From Paraspadella gotoi (lineage: Eukaryota; Chaetognatha): a DNA stretch of 64,000 bases. The translations under genes were made by a program, and so were the position numbers. The notes beneath the pieces are model-generated. The model had not been told where the DNA came from, made no database searches, and worked only from the letters and a program-made list of their open reading frames with translations. The number at the start of each line of letters is the position of its first letter. Within the stretch, counting starts at the first letter, position 1. Location of the stretch: NCBI GenBank assembly GCA_051294375.1, contig CM119269.1, positions 4,435,098 to 4,499,097 of the forward strand. Reading direction: 5' to 3'. Below, in pieces: positions 39,201 through 49,300 of this stretch.

Positions 39201-42200
39201 AATGGAGCAGTAATCGGTCCCGTGAAAGTAACGATGAACGGGAATTAAAAAAAAAGTGAAAAAAGGAAAAGAAAGGAAAAATGCTATATACTTATTACAT
39301 ATAAAATTATAATATATGAGTGTCCAAAGTTCCCTGGCCTCATTAATTAAATGACTTATTTTATATTGGTTGTATCAATTACATAAGAAAAGAGGAAACA
39401 AGAGAAAGGAAAAAGAAAAGAAAAAAGTAAAAAGAATGATAGAATGAAAGAAAAAAAGAAAGAAAGAAAAAATTAAAATGAGAAAAAAATAATTTTCTAC
39501 CTCGGATTTCGCTGATGCTCCAACATTTCTTTTTGCTTCCATTCTAAGTCGTTCCTTTTAACGATATCTTCTAGTCCGAGGCTGATCTCCGTTCTCTTTT
39601 TTCTTCGTCTAAATCCAGATACAGCCTGTTCAGTGTTTACAAATTTACTGTTTAGGGACCAACTTCAATTTAGAATTTTAAACGGTATTAGTAACACTTG
39701 ACTACCTGTATCGCTCTGAATCCTCCCGCTCTTCTCAGTTGAGTTGCACTCATTCGAGATTCAGATCTCTGTCCTAAAAAAATAAATATTATTGCGTCCA
39801 TATTATGAAATATAAAAGAGTTAAACTTAATTGTATTACAATTTGTAAAACGAGAAACAACAACAATTATACATTTGTAATCAGTGCACCGAGGACAGTT
39901 GGTTGGCATTACTATTTTTAAAAAAACATTTGTACAAAAAATGCATATTTTGATATTTTGTTGAAAATTAATTTTGGATTAAAGAATAACAAATATTCTA
40001 TTTTATGCATTGTATGTTAATGGTGTATCAGTTAGCTATTATTTGAAATAAATTTTTTTTAAATTATCATAAGACTGAAAATACAATATTATAAAAAAAT
40101 ATATTGCTACTGTATGCAAATGAGTTTTAACAAAGCTGTATTTGAATTTTGATCACTAGTTTAGGCAACCCCTCCCGCTTATATTACCATAATATAAGAG
40201 TATTTACAACCATATTTTTTTTACAGTATGCAAATTAATTTTTTGTCCAAAAAAATGCCCCTGCACTATTTTTTTTTCAAAGTGGCTCAAACTCTTATGG
40301 GGAATAAAACACCCTCAGTTCTAACCCGTATTCGATTTTCAGCTGATTTCCAGCATTTACAAAAAAGTTACAGCCTCCCTGGACTTTTCCCGGTTCTTCA
40401 AAACCGGTACTGTATGTACAATGTACAATTGTACATGTATTAATTTTGGATTTATCAAATAAGCTTTATGCAATGTTTATGCAAGTTTGGATTAATTATT
40501 TTTGTTTGCTTATATTTATTAACGTATCTTTAATATATACGTACGTAGGTCAAGAGAGAAAATAATTGGTATGAGTTAGTGATAGAACCGTTTAATATAA
40601 GCAGCTTTGTACAGTAGGGTTAAGTGTCCCGTCCCTCTTAACTACTAGGCGCCCACTGGGTTGGGACACGAATGACTTGCCTTCTGCACCAATGGCCGCG
40701 GTTGAACGATTGGTGGATTTCGGTCCACATTTCGGTGAAACACGACAACCCGCCGCTAGAAAAAAATAGTAATTTACTAAAAATAGTAATTTACTAACTT
40801 GTGAAGATTTTTTTAATCTGAAAGATTTTTTCTGTAGTAAAAACCAAAATCATGTATATATCAAAATTTTATATTGATTGGTTTTTATTTGACTTGGCAA
40901 TGAGCGGAGAAAAGTTGCCTTCAAAATCGTCTTTCATTTTAAAACTAAATTTTTTTCTTCAATCTGTTTTTCTAACTTTCTAAATATTTAATAAAAATTA
41001 CATAAATAAATAAATAAAACATTTTTCAGAAAGAAAGCAATATATATTTGATTAAATAATATAAATTAAATACTAAATCCTTCATAAAATATAAAAATAA
41101 AAAATAGTGAAACAAGTAATTTGCAAATTTTCATAGAAAGGTATCAATATTAAAATCTTTTGAAAGCTTTTTAAAATATGAAGAGAATTGTATTATTAAA
41201 AATACTGTAATATAAAAATTCGCCTATCCAGTTTTAAATCAAAAAATGTAATCAAAACTAAAATAATTATTAAATTAAAAATTCCTAAAAAGCTGTTTTG
41301 GAATAATTATTGAATTTTTTTATAACCATTTTAATTTAGTTTTTCTCAAGCTTTTTTATGATATCTAAATAAACAATAATTGGTTAGATCATCATAGTTA
41401 AAATAGATAAGATATTTGAAAAAATATATTTTAGGATTTTATTATTTAAATTTTGATTACCTTGATTAAACTAAAGCTGGTTAGGCATATTTTCATGTTA
41501 CAATATTCTTAAATATGTAATTTTATTCAAATTTCCAAGAGCTTTCAGAAGATTTTAATATTGATACCTTTTTATGTAAAAGTTTTTTAAAAAATGTTCA
41601 GAAAGTTAGACAAAAAAATAAAAAAAAAAGATTTGTTTTAAAATGTAAGACGATTCTTAAAACAACTTTTTGCCGCTCATTGCCAAGTAAAATCAAAACC
41701 AATCAATATGAAATTTGGTTCCATATATAAATGATTTTGGTTTTTACAACAGAAAAAATCTTTACAGGTTTGCAAATGACGATTTTTTTATAGCGGCGGG
41801 TTGTCGTGTGTCACCTTTTAAGTATGTTCTTCACTACTTCACTGTAGTTTCCAGAGAATTTATTTTAAATAGCCCATCGCAGACTCAAGAATCGAAATCT
41901 GATCGACGACTCGAGTAAAATCCGCCGGAACCAAAATCGAACATTCTCATTGGTCAAGACATAAATGGCACCGGCCAATGATCGGATTTTTACCCTTACC
42001 CCCGATATACTTTTGGAATAAGCCACAGCTAAGTAATTGGCCCATTTTACTTGCCTCGTTGAAGTTGCAAAGACGTACGAGAATTTGATCTGCGTATATT
42101 GTCGAAGGGACCAACAGGTATTTGAGGTAAGAATGTCGACGCGACAGTGACAGAACTTTAGATAAACAACGTAAATGCGGATTTTAGCAGTTCTTATACG

Positions 42201-43147
42201 GGGACTTCAATTTGGGGTGATACGAAAATACTTGATTAAACTCGTAATTCTTTCACGACATCTTATTTTTATGACATATATTAGTTACAAAACTACTTGT
42301 TGACCTAAAAAATGTTAAAATTAATTTTTAAAGCAGATTGTGAAGTTATTTGATATAAAAATAATTTACTATGGGAACTATCATTTATCAATATTGTCTT
42401 TCATAATTTTTTTCCAAAATGAAAACGTGATGATTATGATCGAGAATTATTCCAAATATAATTTTTTAAAAATCTTATTGATAAAAAAAATAAAGCATTA
42501 AACATTTTTTTATAGTTTTAATAGGAACTGTTTCAAAGTATAAATTCTGCTTCTTCAGAAATTTACCATTTCAGGAAAATCTTTATTACATAGAAACTAT
42601 CCTTGCTAGAATGTTCCGAATTGGTGAAAAAAAAGTATTTTTGTATTCGTATGATAAAATTTTATAACCCGATCGATCTTCGTTTCGATTATATTACAAG
42701 TTCTTTCGTATCCCTTTATACGCGCTAATATATAACCACCCCTAGAGGTTTATATTAGGTTTAGTTGTTTATTTGCACTATGCTACAGCGAGACTATCAG
42801 CTACGAAACCGACAATTAGCCCTTCGGAACGTATGCGAGTTCTGAAGTCACCACAATTAATAATACTTTTAACAGATTTTGTATATTTGATTTACCTGTC
42901 GGCCCTACCTCTTCCAGTATCCGATGATCGAAAAGAAACTCCTGAAACCTAGAAAATATTTCGTGTTGTAAAGAATAATAGGTTTGAATTTTTGGCCAGA
43001 TCTAACCTGTGACACTTTACTAAGTACACTTTCTCCGCGTTTTCGCGAGAGCACTACGGTAGCCCGCTCCCATTGGTTTCTCGCGTTCTCGGAACGGGTC
43101 CTGACGACGAGAGGGAAACGGAAACCGTCTTCATCGGTGGTGGACAT
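36239..43147 (-). CDS. Unidentified 372-residue protein, eight exons
   Basis: Exons on the minus strand: 43147-43007, 42948-42909, 39773-39706, 39625-39501, 39037-38779, 38390-38249, 36853-36671, 36399-36239. All junction phases agree and the reading frame is closed by TAG, so the gene model is sound although I do not recognise the family. It starts MSTTDEDGFRFPLVVRTRSE. A basic stretch (GFRRRKKR) precedes LGLEDIVKRNDLEWKQKEML, a likely helix. Then come YEDILREHLVQLYPDKREML, a Ser-rich linker (NNSLLSSSDDSS), a well-formed block NYWACKWREEFQI-EVFRNAF and an acidic tail (ENSPDDEDEGEEQLLTFLDR). No signal peptide, membrane segment or known catalytic motif is visible, so an intracellular, probably protein-binding role is all I would infer. 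Introns 2 and 6 hold foldback elements and SINEs. Confidence 0.75.
36567..36588 (+). repeat. Hammerhead-like core, diverged
   Basis: CGATGA, stem GGAC-TTCA-GTCC, then GAAAC: the family core with CTGATGA reduced by one base. Stem II is perfect. No cleavage triplet with a stem III follows, so it is probably inactive. It lies antisense in the last intron of the unidentified gene. Confidence 0.45.
36990..37130 (-). repeat. Small dispersed repeat (GAAACAAGTAATTTGCAAAT)
   Basis: The reverse complement of this block matches 41030-41150, where it interrupts one arm of the foldback element. It also matches 19190-19260, inside the first hammerhead-bearing unit. Shared core: AATAGTGAAACAAGTAATTT then GCAAATTTTCAT. 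Confidence 0.65.
37394..37905. repeat. Foldback element interrupted by a SINE
   Basis: The left arm, about 37394-37480 (GATATCATCGCAGAGAATGG onward), is the imperfect reverse complement of 37515-37605 continued at 37889-37905. The right arm is split by the insertion at 37606-37880. Intronic. Confidence 0.7.
37606..37880 (+). mobile_element. tRNA-like SINE with 9-bp target-site duplication
   Basis: Flanked by the direct repeat ATAATCCAT (37597-37605 and 37881-37889), and removing it restores the foldback arm. The body holds an A-box-like GTGGCTCATTGAGTAAGG and a B-box-like GGTTCCAGGACC. It differs from the SINE at 18.65 and 40.6 kb. About 275 bp. Confidence 0.7.
40600..40733 (-). repeat. tRNA-derived SINE, copy 2
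   Basis: Reverse orientation of the SINE at 18653-18850 (GCAAGTCATTCG and GTTAAGAGGGACGGG shared on the minus strand). It abuts the left end of the foldback element at 40734. Confidence 0.65.
40734..41815. mobile_element. 1.08-kb foldback (long inverted-repeat) element
   Basis: The outer 25 bases, GGTG(A/C)ACACGACAACCCGCCG onward, are inverted at both ends with one mismatch. The two arms, about 500 bp each, are diverged reverse complements (shared AATATTGATTGG, GGTATCAATATTAAAATCTT). The left arm carries an extra block of about 120 bp at 41030-41150 matching the small dispersed repeat. No transposase ORF, so it is non-autonomous. It lies in intron 2 of the unidentified gene. A solo arm is at 1145-1600 and a diverged end at about 60440. 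Confidence 0.75.
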
Positions 43148-44437
43148 GCCAAAAAACGTCGTTGGACAATGAATTTGAAAAAACAATGTTAGCCCGGATC
43201 AGTGACGAGCGTAAAGGAGTTGCCATAGCAATAATCAGTTAATCAGTACTTATCAAATCGATAAAACTGGATATTTTTAATTTATTTACTTTCTTATATA
43301 ATTACTACGTATGTACTTAATGGATATTGAAGTGACAGTCTTTGTCGGCTCAATAACATATCAATAAGATCAATCTCCGGTTTTTCTCGTTTAAAATTTT
43401 ATTATGTATTTTTAAACTCACTGTTATAATTCTTCTCATTTTCGCTTTAAAACTATGTTCAAATAGTTTTCGACTACATCCTTATGAATAAAGGTATTGG
43501 CGCTGAAATAATTGGATTCATATAAGAGAATTTCTAATTGAATATGTATTCCTTAATTTAAGGTTTAACTGCTTCCCCGTTTGCTTTCAATTCATGAGAC
43601 CATAAATCAGTAATAGGTCTCAAGAAATCTTTTGTTTTGAAAGAATGTTCAAAAGAATAAATAACAGGAGGCGCAAGCTTATTGGCAAAGAAAAAAGGTT
43701 TTTCACAATAGAACAAGATTATTACTAATGAATACTAATGAATACTATGAATTAAAAAATCATTAAGTCATGTGAAGTTGTTTAAATAGTATACTGTATC
43801 TAGTATACAACAAAAAGTGTATGAAGAATAAGAATATTTTAAATAAAAAATTATTTAACCATGTGAAGTTGTTTACTTATCTTGTATTCAACAAAGATGT
43901 GCATGAAGAATATGTATATTTTAAATAAAAATTCCATGTTCCCATGTTTCGCTTCTTGAAACCGCCATGATACTAATTTTAAATACCGTTATCATCAACA
44001 TAGATATAAGCTGTATAATTTATAAGACTGGAGCAAAAAAATTCTCAGTATTTTTATAGAAAAATCCTCGTGTTAAATCATGTCTGCGCTGCTGTTGTAT
44101 TTTCTGAATAAAAAAATTAAAAGCCTATCTAAAATAAAAAACATTTTTACAGATTCATTCTTCTAATTTATCTAAATCTAACATTGAAAGAAGAAAAGTG
44201 GGTAAAACAGATAATTAGCAATTCTATAATCTAGGTGTATAAAAAGGCCATTAGGAGTTAACGTGAAAGACATATTAAATAAGAAAATAACAGGACTCAG
44301 CGGCTCGTTGAATTACATAACTTCAAAATCATTGCGCGCTTTTTTGGCACATATAATTATAATGTTCTAATTGATCATTAGATTTTATAGTTCGAGGATT
44401 TATAAATGACATTTTTTCGTATTAGCTCTAACGAAAA
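43148..44437. other. Intergenic stretch between STIM and the unidentified gene
   Basis: Both flanking genes are on the minus strand, so this is STIM 3' flank and promoter side of the unidentified gene. A 100-bp direct repeat (CATGTGAAGTTGTTTA) occurs near 43769 and 43860. No exon seen. Confidence 0.5.
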
Positions 44438-46363
44438 TCATTTCCCGGCACTTTTTCCAGACTTGGCCCCACCTGATGACTCTTCGTTACTTAGTTCGGC
44501 CAGTTTTTCCCTCGACAAAAATTTAGAAAACAGTTTTTTAGCTTTAAGCTTATTTCTTTTACTGCTGCATCCCGCTTCTTCGCCACTTGTACGAAGATTG
44601 TCCAATTCCGGCGTCGACTGCTTCGACGTCTCGCTCGATTCGTCCGAAGTTGAATCGTTCCCATGATCCCCTTCGTCGGCATCTTCGTCAGCTGCATCGC
44701 AATCTCGGCTCAAGGCGGTCTCGCTGTTAGATCTTGATATGGACTGATCATTTATCGCGGCAAAACGCGGATGACCTTTGGGCAACGTGGACGATCTTTG
44801 AAAAAGATTATCCTGCAAATGACGGACGTCGGCGGAAGATCTCTCCAGAAAAAACGAAGGACGGTTTACACCCTCCAAATCGGTCAAGGAGGTGACCGAA
44901 CGCTTTTTAGGTATTGACCGCTTTGACCCATAATCAGAAACGGATCCACTGTCAGAGTCTCCCATAGAAGCTTCTTGCTCGTCAATTTTGTCCAAGCTTT
45001 TAACGAAAGAGGCGGACGGTGGAAGAACGGACGGAGTGTCTACCTGAATCGAGACTCCGCAGAGCATCTCGATCTGCTGCCACCTTTGGCGTCTCTCTCG
45101 GAGATCGTCGCCGACTTCCTCGAGAGCTGACTTGGCATCGAATATTCGCTTGTCGATTTTGTCCATCAGATCTCGGTGAGGCATCGACATGAGCGTCAGG
45201 ACGGAATCTCTTTTTTTACGTACTTTTTCGCAGAACTCTTTAGCTTCGGCGAGTTGCTTCTCCGCGGCGAGCCTCTTCAATGCGTGATTCTTGGTCTCTT
45301 GCTTATAAGTCTTTTGAAGCAGCTTTTGCAATTCGACTGGGGCGACCCATAGGCGATCATCCGCGGACCGAAGCTCCTGCTCCGCTCCCTTCAAAGCCTT
45401 TCGGACCTGTTCTAACTCTTCTTCTGCCAATCTCAGGCCGTCTGCTTTTTCATCGGACTTGAGTCGCAACAGCTTGAGTTTGTCAGCTTCCAATTTGACC
45501 CTTTTAATCTCTTCCATTAGGTTTTCCTTTTCCTTGGCGTCCTTCTCCCTCGACAACTCTAGCTCTATTTTCTTTTTTTCATCCGACTTCAGATGCTCCT
45601 GCAGTTCCCTCAAATCCGTTTCTGTCTTAGTGAGGTACTCCATCTTGGTCTGGAGCTTTGATAGGTCCCGCTTGGACTTTTTTGATTGATTGTCTGCGAA
45701 CCAGGCGCAGACGCTGGCAAATAAAATAAGTACTCCCAGCAATATGTCCTTCAGAGTGTCATGAGTGTTGGCTGGCGGTCCAAAAATCACCACATCCGTA
45801 GCTTTAATAATTATCTTCCTCTTAACATCCGGTGGAAGACGACCCAGGGTTTTGGTAAAATAATGATCTTGATTGGCCGCGAGCAAAGTTAAATGCAGTC
45901 CAGTGATAGATTTTTCTCGAAACAGAGATTCGTAATTAGGAAGATTAATGTGAGTACCGAGCCAAGCACCTACATCGTCTACGGTCCAATTGTAGACTGA
46001 TGATTTTTTGAACGTGTCCCACAGCTCCTCTACAGATATTTGGTAATCGTTATTATGAAAATTCTTTTGTCGCGAGCCGCCGTTGCGATTGTCTAGTTCC
46101 TCCCGGATGTACTCGTCGCTCTCGCTGAGATCGACGCTGCCCGACCGGTCGTCGTCCATCTGCTCGTGGAGAAACTTGACGGCCAGGAAAGCGCTTTCTT
46201 CGAGTTCGCTGAGGAAAGTCATCGTTGGCTCGTTGTTTTGTAAGCTTTTTGGTGCGTTTGGTTTGAGATCGATGCTTTTCGATAGATTTTCTAATTCGTT
46301 CGATGATTCGGGCAGGCATATTTGGACAATTAACAAAAATATCACACTTCGAGGAGTTTCCAT
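44438..46363 (-). CDS. STIM: Stromal interaction molecule (STIM), intronless
   Basis: A single 641-codon ORF. Residues 1-20 form a signal peptide. The EF-hand loop is at 70-81 (DDDRSGSVDLSE), with Asp at 1, 3 and 9 and Glu at 12 kept. The SAM domain spans about 108-185 (VYNWTVDDVGAWLGTHINLP), with a glycosylation sequon NWT. The single membrane segment is at 206-223 (ILLGVLILFASVCAWFA). Long coiled coils follow (AEEELEQVRKAL), with the CAD/SOAR Orai-activating region at about 335-440 ending WQQIEMLCGVSI. A Ser-rich region precedes a basic tail (KRNKLKAKKLFSKFLSREK) suited to binding plasma-membrane phosphoinositides. STIM senses ER-lumen calcium and opens Orai channels on store depletion. Vertebrate and fly STIM genes have many introns; here the coding region has none, yet no stop or frameshift is seen. 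Confidence 0.95.
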   Translation of the reverse strand: METPRSVIFLLIVQICLPESSNELENLSKSIDLKPNAPKSLQNNEPTMTFLSELEESAFLAVKFLHEQMDDDRSGSVDLSESDEYIREELDNRNGGSRQKNFHNNDYQISVEELWDTFKKSSVYNWTVDDVGAWLGTHINLPNYESLFREKSITGLHLTLLAANQDHYFTKTLGRLPPDVKRKIIIKATDVVIFGPPANTHDTLKDILLGVLILFASVCAWFADNQSKKSKRDLSKLQTKMEYLTKTETDLRELQEHLKSDEKKKIELELSREKDAKEKENLMEEIKRVKLEADKLKLLRLKSDEKADGLRLAEEELEQVRKALKGAEQELRSADDRLWVAPVELQKLLQKTYKQETKNHALKRLAAEKQLAEAKEFCEKVRKKRDSVLTLMSMPHRDLMDKIDKRIFDAKSALEEVGDDLRERRQRWQQIEMLCGVSIQVDTPSVLPPSASFVKSLDKIDEQEASMGDSDSGSVSDYGSKRSIPKKRSVTSLTDLEGVNRPSFFLERSSADVRHLQDNLFQRSSTLPKGHPRFAAINDQSISRSNSETALSRDCDAADEDADEGDHGNDSTSDESSETSKQSTPELDNLRTSGEEAGCSSKRNKLKAKKLFSKFLSREKLAELSNEESSGGAKSGKSAGK

Positions 46364-49300
46364 CTTCGACTCATCCTTAAAAACAAAATTTAGAAATTAA
46401 ATACAAGCTTTAAAATTTAAAAAAAAATGCATTAAAATGTACCTTCGTGAAGAAAATTTTGTGTAAAAGTTAAACCGATTAAATAGTAGCTTATCTTCTG
46501 TTTAGTGTTTTATGATTATTCATTGCGTTTTCGTCATGATTCTTCTGTCAAGGTATTATTCAGTTGGTTACATTTGGTAGTTTTTAGAGAATTTTTTTTT
46601 CTCAAAAAATCTGCAACGCAATCACTTATTCGACGCCAACGACATCTTCGAATTCGACGAACATTTTCCGAGGTTCAGGATCCTTGCTGGCGTAGGGGGT
46701 CTTGGGGAAAACGAGAAAGAGGATTTGCAGGAATACTCGGTTAATCCGCTGCAGCGCCGACTGTGCATCTCAGTAGCTGCCGCGCCTGCTGCGTTTAAGC
46801 TGCGGGCTTCTCTCTCACGGCCATGTCGGCCACGTTCCCCGCAGCAGCCTGGCTTCTCTTCGTCGATGTTAGATGACGGAGAGAAAAGTCATTTCAGTCG
46901 ACCATCCGCCCGCCCGATCCACGTCCACGTCGAACGACGCACCTTTTTGCTTTACAAGATCAAGAATAGTGACTTTTAATTTACGCCCTCTACGATCCTT
47001 TCTGTACTGACAGGAGCTTGCATTTTATATTTTCTTGACAACCGTCTTTTTCGATACTTCGCTCATGGTTCGTAAAACATGAAATGCAATAATTTAATAA
47101 CTGACGTTGGACAGCTCGCTCGGCATCGCCATTCCGACTTTACATAACCATAATGTTATTTTTTGTTTGTATTTGATATATTTTGCGACGTCAGATTCAA
47201 AAACACATATCATGAACTTCTCTGCATCGCCCATTACTACGATAAAAAAACCGTGTAAGAATAATAATTTAAATGTATAATTAATTTCGGTCTGAAACCC
47301 TTTTTCCTTCGTGTTTCGCCTTTCCCTTGCTATCGGCTGCAGCCTGCAGGCTTCTCTTTCTGCTGCAGCCAAGTCGATGCTGGCGCCTGCATCTTTCAAG
47401 AACATTCCTCGCCCGACTCGGACTCCATTTTCTCCTCCGTTCTCGCTGAATGGAAAGGCCATTCGATTTTTAATTTCAATAAAATCCAATATCAATATCT
47501 AAAAGTAAAACTAATGTCGTCGTCATAGCATTGATTTGTACTTATTTTAGACTATATTTCGCTGCTGTTTATATATAATGCTCGAAAGGAGTCTATACTT
47601 CAATCTTACTTATTTCAGTTCAAATTCTTTCGCTTTTAACGGGGTATAACGGGATAAACACTGCGCCAACTCGGAAACTAACCTCAGCAACGTAAGTAAT
47701 TTGTCTTTATTTTATGTTAGTGATATAAAGGTTAACTGTTCTTAATATAAATTATGCTTATGTAGAAATTCATCAATTGAGTTACAATATGTACTTGAGC
47801 TTCAAAATATTTCTGTATTTCGATACTCTATCGATAGTAAAATCAAGTAATCTATCATATGCCATGTCAGTTTTTTAATTTTAATCTTTTTTTCCGGGCA
47901 TATTTTTAAGTCTTTTATGAGGAAATGGTTGCTTTAACGTTGTCCTATCTTAATTCAAAGAATAGTTCGTTTTCACACCTTATATCGTAAATATTATATT
48001 GTAAAATTTTTTATTTCCTCATAAAGACCGGCGAACAGAATTAGTTTTATCATGTTAAACAGTTAAAATTTGTTATAATGGCGTTACTACAGAACTCTCA
48101 TGATTCGTGTTCTGTTTCCAATTCAGTATCTTGTTTTACTTTACAGATCTCAAACCGTTACCCCTGGATTCGTGATCAACAAAAGGAAGCTATTTGAGGG
48201 ATTGAATTTTAAGAAAATTTGATGTGAAAGTTCTTTTGTCTCATTGATTCATTTTTCTTTCATTGTTTTTATTCTTTGACCTCAATCTCAATTGATAGGC
48301 TGATAACTTTCCCTCATTGAGAAACATTCATAGGAGTTATACATAAATACAGATACCGTCCTAGAACATTCAACTAATAAATTAACTCAATAAGCCTAAA
48401 GTCCCAAACAGTTCTGAATGGCATTGTTTTACTGGTACATTTTCGAAAAAAAATCTTCGGTTGACCTCGGTTAAACCGCCTAATTCTGCTATCGGAGATT
48501 GACCTCGGGGGGGGGGGGTGCTTTTAAAATTAAAGATTACGTTAGGGGCTGGGCGAAACTTTTATGCAAGTTGGGAATATGGAATTTTCTATAAGGTCTG
48601 TAGTTATGCTAATCTCCAAGTAAAATTTTGCTATGAAAGTTTTCTAAAATCTTTTCATGGTACAATGCAGAACCGTTCCTGCTTTCCGGGAGCTATTGTA
48701 AAAAAATATAAAAATTATACTTGCATTCGGATATTTTAAATAAGAAAGATCATGTTTGACCATCTTGAGATAGGTCCGACAGTTAAAAACTTGCGCTTGT
48801 GGCTAAAAAAATCATTCATCTTCATTACAGTTTGTGAAATCTAAATTTTATCATACAAAATGAACCCTAATTAATTAAAGATTTGTTTCTGATCGGCACT
48901 ATTAAAAATAGCAAAATTTATTGGTCTTAATTTAAAAATGAATCATAAGGATTTAAAAGATATGCAAAAAGTTAAAATTAATAACTGTAAAAGTCCACGG
49001 TATATTTTAACTTTCTAGATTCATCTTAATTTTTTGAAGTACAAATTTTGTATATTAATTTTTCTAATTTATTCTTAAGATTTTTACTTAAGCATTATAA
49101 CGCATATAATTACTGTATATTTCTGAAAGATTTTTGGTAATTTCACGTTTGCTTGATGGGTTATTAAATTTCATTTCTAATTCCCTAGTCCTAAAATAAT
49201 TAAGTATTAACTAAATAAACTATAGATATATTTTTATTTACTGAATATACTTTTTTTAGCGATGTCGCTTTTTGAATGTGTATAAATTGTTCCTAACATT

